From Cinnamomum chago (taxonomy: Eukaryota > Streptophyta > Magnoliopsida > Laurales > Lauraceae), in contig CP142452.1 in the NCBI GenBank assembly GCA_038049695.1, positions 48,256,501 to 48,320,500 on the forward strand: a DNA stretch of 64,000 nucleotides, given 5' to 3'. The notes under the pieces are model-generated. The model did not search any database, had not been told where the DNA came from, and was given only the letters and a program-made list of their open reading frames with translations. A program made the translations under genes and the position numbers. The stretch's first letter is position 1; every line of letters starts with the position of its first letter. Below are positions 57,635 to 64,000 of this stretch, in pieces.

Positions 57635-59381
57635 TGAAAGTCCTTGGGATCCTAACCCTAGAGGGGGGGGGGTGAATAGGGTGAGCTACAATTGTGACCA
57701 ATTTAAACCAATTTTAACTTCTTAACAAAAACTAGTCACATGTGATGATTAACCATACAAAATGCGGAAGCTAATAAACACAATCACCACAAAAGCAAGC
57801 ACCACAACACCAAGGTTTATAGTGGTTCGGCCTCAATGCCTACATCCACTACCGGCTTGTGATCTAATCACCCCACCGGATTTCCACTATTTATGCTTTT
57901 TACTAGGCTAAGCAATAACCCTTACAATGTTGTTTTTCTAGGCTAAACAACAACCTCTCAATGTGCTTTTCTAGGCTAAGCAATAACCTTTACAAAATGC
58001 TTTTCTTAGGCTAATCAATAACCTTACAAGATGCTTTTCTTAGGCTAAGCAATAACCTTACAAGATGCTTTTCTTAGGCTAAGCAATAACCTTTACAAAT
58101 GAATATTTCTCTAAGATGGTGTCTTCACAAAAGAACACTCCAAGAGATACAATTTAAGCACAATGGAATTGCCTCTTAAATAGGCTAATGTGAAAGTGAA
58201 ATTCCAATTACAATCATACACTAAAACAAGTTAAAGTGTGTGCACAAGTGTATGAATGCTTTTCTTCAATCAAATTCAACAATGAAGCTCTTAAATGAAT
58301 GCATGATGCATTTTAAAATCAAGGCTTATAAAATGATGATTGAAGAGAAAACTAATCACATAAAAGATTCAAACAACTTTGAAGAAATGAAATAAACAAG
58401 TTGTATGAATGTTAAAGTCTAAGAACACATGTGATTAGGATAAGAGAGTTTGCAAACCAAACTAATTTACCAAAGATGATTTGAGTTTGCTAAACATCTC
58501 TTTACAAACTAGAAATCATGCATAAAAGAAAAAACAAAGATTTAAACATGCATAGATTCTAATTTTAATGGAAATCAAAATACAAGTAAAGTGTACCTTT
58601 TTAAAACTCAAGTATTTGATTTCCAAATTGCCCTCTAGCCTTTCCAACTTCTTCCCCTTTCTTTGGCTCCAATATGGTCTCAAAAGTTCATGTATCAAGC
58701 CTTGAAAAAGGTTGGAAATGAATGGACTTTATAGCCAAAAAGTGCCCAACGGCTAGTCCTCGGTCGACCTGCAAAGAGGCCTCGGTCGACCATGAACACA
58801 CAACGGTCAAAAAAATGACCGTTTGAAAAACTGCTTTTAGCGGCGGACACAGAGACCGCCGGTAAAAGTGGTTTTGTCCGCCGGTAAAAGTCCTGTTTTC
58901 CCAAAAATGCAACTTTTCAAAGTATTTCTTGGGGGAACTTTTGGCCACTAAATCAAGCTTGAATAACTTGTTTTAGATCAATCTAAGATGATTAAAAACA
59001 TGAAACACAAAGAGCCTAAAATGATTCGAAACTTTAAATCCAAAGGCTAGCTTGATTTCTAAAAACTCTTTTCACATAAAAATGCATACAAAGATGATTC
59101 TGAAAGAGATGAATGCATGCAAGGCACAAACCTAAATTCTCAATATGATTTCACAAAAGTAATGCACAAAGAATTAGGTTTTCAAAAGAGTTTGAATTCT
59201 AAAATCAATGCATCCAAGTTTAGAAACAAAACATGCATAAAACAATACTTTTACAAATCTTAAAAGCAGTGCATGTATAAAACCAGATTTCAAGGTTTTC
59301 TAAAACAATGCATGAGTGTAAATTCAAATGATGTGAATATGTTAATGCATCCATCATATTGCAAATACAAAATCCCTAACA
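57635..59381 (-). repeat. solo LTR of copia family E
   Basis: 1747 bp starting TGAAAGTCCTTGGGATCC and ending AAATCCCTAACA on the plus strand, flanked by GATAA (57630-57634 and 59382-59386) within gypsy3 gag. Its minus-strand reading starts TGTTAGGGATTTTG. A run of 10 G lies at 57663-57672, a TATA-like TATAAAG (minus) at 57635-59381's position 58727-58733 and GGTCGACC at 58762 and 58784. No internal sequence is attached. SIRE/Maximus-like is a guess. Confidence 0.92.
57897..58105 (-). repeat. 34-bp tandem repeats in E LTR
   Basis: TAGGCTAA recurs at 57904, 57939, 57972, 58007, 58041 and 58075, spacings of 33-35 bp, in the unit TTTTCTTAGGCTAAGCAATA plus a short tail. The last three units are nearly identical. 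Decayed copies are present in E(+) near 57030-57125. Confidence 0.88.
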
Positions 59382-59900
59382 GATAACAAAGTTCTTAGAA
59401 GGATTGAACCCGATTATCATGAGAGATGTCATAGGAGTAGTTCCACCAGCTACTTATGATGAGGCTGTCAAAAGGGCATATAAATTTGAAGACATTAACA
59501 ACCTGATCATTTAAGACAGGAAACAACACTACCAGCAGCAGAATCAGAAGCAGCACCATAACAAGAAACCAAAGCAGGAACAAAGTCAAGTGAGGCAAGG
59601 TTGTGGCCATTGTGCAAGAACCATGAAACTCAAGAATGTCGTAAGGCCACAAGTGCTTGCTTCAAGTGTGGGGCCATGAACCATGCAATCAAGGATTGCC
59701 CACACCTTCAGACTCAAGGCAATAGAAACCAACAATAGAGATAGGCAACTCCTCAAAATCAAGCACCAGTTTAGAATCCAGCTAGAACACCTCAGCAGCA
59801 GCAACAGCAGCAGGCCAGACCACAAGCACAGAATCAGAATGCTCGTCCTCCACAACAGAACAGACATGCCCAAGGAAAGCAAAATCAAGCACCGAATAGG
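59382..59900 (+). pseudogene. gag: gypsy3 gag, C-terminal part, disabled
   Basis: Continues the gag core after the E solo LTR (FLEGLNPIIMRDVIGVVPPA matches gypsy1), then a glutamine-rich part and the nucleocapsid. A TAA at about 59514 and small deletions near 59610-59640 break the frame. The Cys/His knuckle is still visible as CFKCGAMNHAIKDC in a shifted frame near 59660. Confidence 0.88.
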
Positions 59901-59905
59901 CTAAA

Positions 59906-61139
59906 AATGCATGGACGCTTATATTACCTCAACCGTGTAGATGCTGAAGCTGCAGGAGACGTGGTAGAAGGTAAACTTCTAGTTTGTGGAGTAGAAGCAC
60001 ATATTTTATTTGATTCTGGATCCACACATTCGTTTTATCACCTATTTTTGCCAAGATGATTGATGCACCACATAGTGAATTGAATTATATTCTGATTGTC
60101 ACCACACCAGTAGGTAAACAGGTTGTGTATAGAACCTATTACCCTAACTAACTGCACAGTTTCGTTAGGAGATGTTAAATTACTAGCCAACCTCATTATT
60201 CTAGACATGAATGATTTTGATATCATCTTAGGCATGGATTGGTTAGAAGCATATCATGCTACCATGGATTGTTTTAGTAAAACCAGAACATTTAGATTGC
60301 AAGAAGCACAAGCAGAATTGATATTTCAGGGAAACAAGAGGAAAACTCAGGCATGATTTATTTCAGTGTTGAAAGCAAGTAGATTAGTACAGAGTGGGTT
60401 TGAGGCATTTATTGCGTTTATCACGAAGGATAAACTATCCCAAGGGTTGAAGGATATCCCCGTTGTGTGTGAATTTCCGGATGTTTTTCTAGAAGAAATC
60501 TCGGGATTGCCACCAATTAGAGAAGTTGAGTTCACAATTGAGCTTCTACAAAGAACAACTCTGATCTCTATTGCACCATATAGAATGGCTCCAGCGGAAA
60601 TGAGTGAGTTAAAACTTCAGTTGCAGGAATTGTTGAGCGAGGGCTTCATTAGGCCAAGTGTTTCACCTTGGGGAGCACACGTGTTATTTGTAAAAAAAAG
60701 AGATGGAAGTGTGAGAATGTGCATTAACTACATAAAATTGAACCATGTGATTGTCAAGTACAAATATCCATTGCCAAGGATAGACGAATTATTTGACCAA
60801 TTACAATGAGCAGCCTATTTTTTCAAGATAGATTTGAGGTCTGGGTATCATCAGTTAAGAGTTAGAGACTCAGATTTACAGAAAACGGCTTTTAGAACAA
60901 CATATGGGCATTACGAGTTCTTAGTGATGCACTTTGGTTTGACAAATGCACCCGCAATCTTTATGGCCCTTATGAATAAAGTCTTTGCACAGTATTTGGA
61001 TCACTCTGCAGTAGTGTTCATCGATGACATCCTCATGTATTCCAAGAGTAAGAAGGATCATAAAGAACATTTTAGGACATCGCTACAGCTTTTGAGGGAT
61101 TGCATTCTGGATTGGGTTTGTTGCCATCTAGATAGATGA
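59906..61139 (+). pseudogene. pol: gypsy3 protease-RT remnant, rest of pol deleted
   Basis: It begins MHGRLYYLNRVDAEAAG as in gypsy1 and shows the protease FDSGSTHSF (near 60012), the link [17 protein letters not shown] and RT through [14 protein letters not shown] near 61020. RNase H and integrase are missing: after LQLLRD (about 61100) roughly 85 bases of unrelated text follow and then the 3' untranslated sequence. There are frameshifts near 60040 and 60130, a TGA near 60357 and a TGA near 60808. It is the most decayed gypsy copy here. Confidence 0.92.
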
Positions 61140-61279
61140 TCCCTGGATTAAGTGGGTCAAAAGTTTTTGAAACCTAACTGAAAGGCCTATCTACTTCCAA
61201 CAGAGATCAAGTGCAGAGGAAGTATCCACAGTTGTTACCAGAGGTAAACGTTTATTTTATTCGGTGGACCAAATATCCT

Positions 61280-61292
61280 AAGGGGTGGAGGA
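61280..61292 (+). other. gypsy3 polypurine tract
   Basis: AAGGGGTGGAGGA, identical to the gypsy1 tract, directly before the LTR start TGTTAGACTCC. Confidence 0.9.
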
Positions 61293-62195
61293 TGTTAGAC
61301 TCCGACCTAGGCTAACCCGATTAGTGTGTGATTAGTATGTGCTTAGTCTTAAGTGAGTTTAGTTACCGTTGGGTTAGAAAATAATTAGTTTTAGTCCCGG
61401 ACATAGCTTTAGGAATTTTGAGAACATTTAGTGTTAGTCAGACATGCTCAGGGAGGCCTGAGTGTACGTGTAAGCTGGGGAGAATCATTTTGATTATGAT
61501 TTTTATTTCATTTGAATGGTTTTAATATTCGTTACAACTTTCATTTTCACCCCGTCCGTATTTGAAGCCCAAAAACCAAGTTTAGGCCCAAAAGGGTGAA
61601 ATTGTCTTTTTATACCCAAATCTGGACACAAACTTCGAAATCTCAAAACCATGTCAAAATTATACCTTTTGGAAACTAGATTTTTCGATGATCATTTTAT
61701 CCTTCTTCATCGAGTTCGTTTAGGAACTGCAAGATCATGTTTTTGTCAAAGCAAGGATTAAACCTAAGGGTCCCATTTGTAAAGTACTTAAGTCATCTTC
61801 CTTCTCCCTCCTTTCATTCTAAATCCCTAACCCTAGAGAACCAAGGTCAAAGCGAAAACCCTCTTTTCCTCTATCTTTCCCCATCTTGTATGCCCTAGCT
61901 ATGAGTTTCCAAATGAAATTCTAAGACCACCATTCTCTTCCTCTCATCCCAAGCTTCCTATTGATCTCTTTTTCTTGAAAGTTATAGTTGGACAAGCTCT
62001 CCATTGTCTTCATCTCTTCTTTTTTGGGCATCTCTAGGTAAGAGCTTCAACCCACCTTTTTGATGAAGCCTTTTTAGTTCCAAAAGTTCTTGTTTTTTTC
62101 ATACATGCAAACCCTTTTGTGGAAATGGATTTCTTTATTTTCATTTTTGTTGAGTTTTGAATAGATTTTCATGGGGTTTTTGTAGTGTTTGGCTT
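61293..62195 (+). repeat. gypsy3 3' LTR (family A), truncated
   Basis: It starts TGTTAGACTCCGACC after the polypurine tract and aligns with family A for about 900 bases, to GTAGTGTTTGGCTTAG. Beyond that similarity stops; about two thirds of the LTR is missing, including any palindrome cluster. The inverted repeat at 61684-61714 has compensating changes. Confidence 0.88.
61684..61714 (+). promoter_or_regulatory. conserved LTR inverted repeat with compensating change
   Basis: Arms TTCGATGA (61684-61691) and TCATCGAG (61707-61714). Relative to the perfect copies, C became T in the left arm and G became A in the right arm at the paired position, so pairing is kept; the outermost pair is lost. 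Confidence 0.65.
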
Positions 62196-64000
62196 AGCCA
62201 CCAAAAATGTCACTTTGCCTCTTCACATCAAAAGCTACATGGAGCCGCATCCTACCAAAAATAGGCAGGCGCCACTTCAAGCATCAGATCTTGTCAGAAT
62301 CAAACAAAAACTGCAAGGTCATTCAAAACAGCCAAAAGAGAGGTACACATGAAGTTTCGGGCCATTCCGATATCATTTGGCCTAGCTTCACTTCTCCAAC
62401 AGCTAAGCAGCAGCTCCCGGCGGCGACAGTGTCGAAGACCCCAAATCTTCGATCAGAGCCTACGGATGGTCTCAAAATACCTCCGAAAGGCTACATGTCA
62501 AGTTTCAAGTCAAACCGACACCGTTTGACCCTCCATCAACTCTCGAGCAGTAAAATCAACCCCTTAGGTAGCGAGAACTACCGAGGTCGTCAATCATCAA
62601 ACAGAGCACATAGGCGGCTTCTGCATACCTCAAAAGGGCGGCGCATCAAATTTCAGGTCATTCTGACAACGTTTGACCCACTTTCGATGCTCGGGAACAA
62701 AATCAAAGCCTACCGGCGGCGGAGCACCCCGGGACCATGGCACCCAATTCGGAGCTTGTGGATCATCTCAAAATGACTCCAGTAGGCTCCCCATCAAATT
62801 TCAGGTCAATCGGACATCGTTTGACCAAAAGTCAAAGCTCGGCATTTCCCTCGCGGTGAAATAAAGGCAAGCGTTTGCATGACCCCAAACAGCTTCAAAG
62901 CTCAAACTAAAGCCTATGGTTGGTCATATCTACTGATGAGGGAGTCACACGTCAAATTTCAGGTCAATCGGACATCGTTTGACCAAAAGTCAAAGCTCGA
63001 CATTTCCCTCGTGGTGAAATCAAGTCAAGCATTTGTGGGCCCCCAAACGGCTTCAAAACCTGACCAAAAGCCTATGGTTGGTCTCGTCTACTGCTCAAGA
63101 AGCTACACGTCGAATTTCAGGTCATTCCGACATCGTTTGACCTAGTTTCGACGCTTGACAAAAAATCAGCAGTTCTCCACAGCAAAGTCTTCGGCTTTTT
63201 AGAAAATGGGAAACTTTGCGATCCGATTTGCATGGCTTCTCGTCAGGTTTTCTTGAGGGAAATCCAGCCAATAAATGAGAGGAAATTCCAAGAAAAATGC
63301 AGGAGAAAACAGAAGCGAAAACGGATGAAAAACGACGAAGAAAAGGCGACCGGAAGACGGCCGACCATGGGGCACAAACCCCATGGTCGCCGGCGACCAT
63401 GCCAGGACCTCGCCCAAAAACCCCGTTTTTCGGGTACTTTTCGCGTTTCGAGTTGATTGGCCCCTGTGATTTTTCCAAAATCTGATTTTTTGTGCATGAT
63501 ATCCGTCGATCTTCATCAACATCACGGATCCATCATTGGAATCATTAGATCATCATCGGACGCCTCAAGATCGTCAAACGGCTGACCAAGAAAGCACACT
63601 TTTTGCCCGCCCGATCGCGAAATCGAGTGGACAGATGTTGCTGGCCCGCTGACATCAACCAATGTTTGAAATTGGATCACCATCCGATATCAAATAGCAT
63701 GTGGGTCCATTGGTGATCATCGCAAGAAGAATCCCAAAGGACGCGGCACGGCCCGCGACTCTTCAAACGCCCGGGCAATCAATTAATGAAGTTAAATGAC
63801 CCGTTTATGGCAAGTTAATGCGGTCATTAACCCATTATCTTGGACGGCCCAATCAGAAGCCTTCGTTTAGGAGTTACAAGTCCAAGCAATCATGGCATTC
63901 AAGCCATGAAACTCCTAACATAATGGAGATTAAAGGCAACTAAATGCCCATGACTCTCCTTTGGCCAATGAAATCCAAGGGTCAGGAGTTACAAAACAAA
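62196..64000. other. unidentified repeat-rich region
   Basis: No recognisable gag, pol, primer site or host gene in 1.8 kb. The left 1 kb is the six-unit array listed separately; the right part holds an 11-bp hairpin (63362-63389) and GC-richer sequence without a convincing reading frame. A boundary may lie at TGTCACTTTGCC (62204) but nothing confirms it. It may be part of another retrotransposon LTR or leader; I cannot name the family. Confidence 0.5.
62352..63265 (+). repeat. six-unit tandem array, 148- and 158-bp period
   Basis: The anchor AAATTTCAGGTCAWTCNGAC and following ATCGTTTGACC recur with starts at 62352, 62500, 62648, 62796, 62954 and 63112: three intervals of exactly 148 and two of exactly 158. 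Text between anchors is also related (for example AAAGCCTATGGTTGGTC in two units). Units have diverged, but spacing has not. Confidence 0.88.

Noticed and set aside
62207..62776. Open frame of 189 codons
   Set aside because: It runs through the 148-bp repeats; the period is not a multiple of three, so the same repeat is read in different frames, and no domain is recognisable.
1..64000. Intact host gene or prokaryotic-type system
   Set aside because: Nearly every stretch is accounted for by LTRs, leaders and retrotransposon coding remnants; I found no exon structure or non-transposon protein domain.

Overview
The window is plant nuclear repeat DNA: a stack of LTR retrotransposons inserted into one another. 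I found no intact host gene, no rRNA or tRNA gene and no prokaryotic feature. The evidence for a plant is two Ty1/copia gag-pol sequences, three Ty3/gypsy gag-pol sequences with a Tekay/Del-like chromovirus layout, primer sites complementary to initiator tRNA-Met (TGGTATCAGAGC) and many TG...CA long terminal repeats. A large-genome flowering plant is the likely source; the species cannot be told.

Layout. 1-18924 is gypsy1 (minus strand, left end outside the window). Its 3' LTR is split by a plus-strand solo LTR (1588-8649, duplication GAAGG), which itself holds a 4.2-kb solo LTR (3644-7830, duplication GCGTG), and by a copia solo LTR (8964-10970, duplication CAAAC). Gypsy1 sits in the integrase region of gypsy2 (18925-26685, minus, 3.9-kb 5' LTR). 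Gypsy2 sits in the leader of a copia-like element called D here (26686-27794, resuming at 51615). D's LTR is interrupted by copia1 (27795-51614, minus). Copia1 carries a second 4.2-kb solo LTR in its 3' LTR (28993-33223, duplication ATAAT) and a complete younger element, copia2, in its 5' LTR (40992-50764, duplication CCAAG).

To the right, D appears to interrupt a copia LTR called E(+) that ends at 57426 and also holds a 3.06-kb gypsy solo LTR (53742-56801, duplication TATCT). E(+) abuts gypsy3 (57427-about 62195, plus), an old copy with an internal deletion. Its gag also holds a solo E LTR in the opposite orientation (57635-59381, duplication GATAA). From about 62196 to 64000 lies unidentified DNA with a six-copy array of 148- and 158-bp units.

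None of the five gag-pol regions is open from end to end. Copia2 is closest: about 0.3% LTR divergence by hand count and two in-frame stops. Copia1 (about 0.8%) and gypsy1 (about 1.4% over the part compared) are older, and gypsy2 and gypsy3 older still by their damage.

Two structural signals are not explained by ordinary LTR annotation. First, gypsy LTR families A, B and C carry clusters of short self-complementary sequences at a matching position, and the motif (CGCTCGAGCG, CCGATCGATCGG or CGGCTAGCCG) does not follow the family. Second, all three families share an inverted repeat (TTCGACGA / TCGTCGAA) whose variants include a compensating pair of changes.
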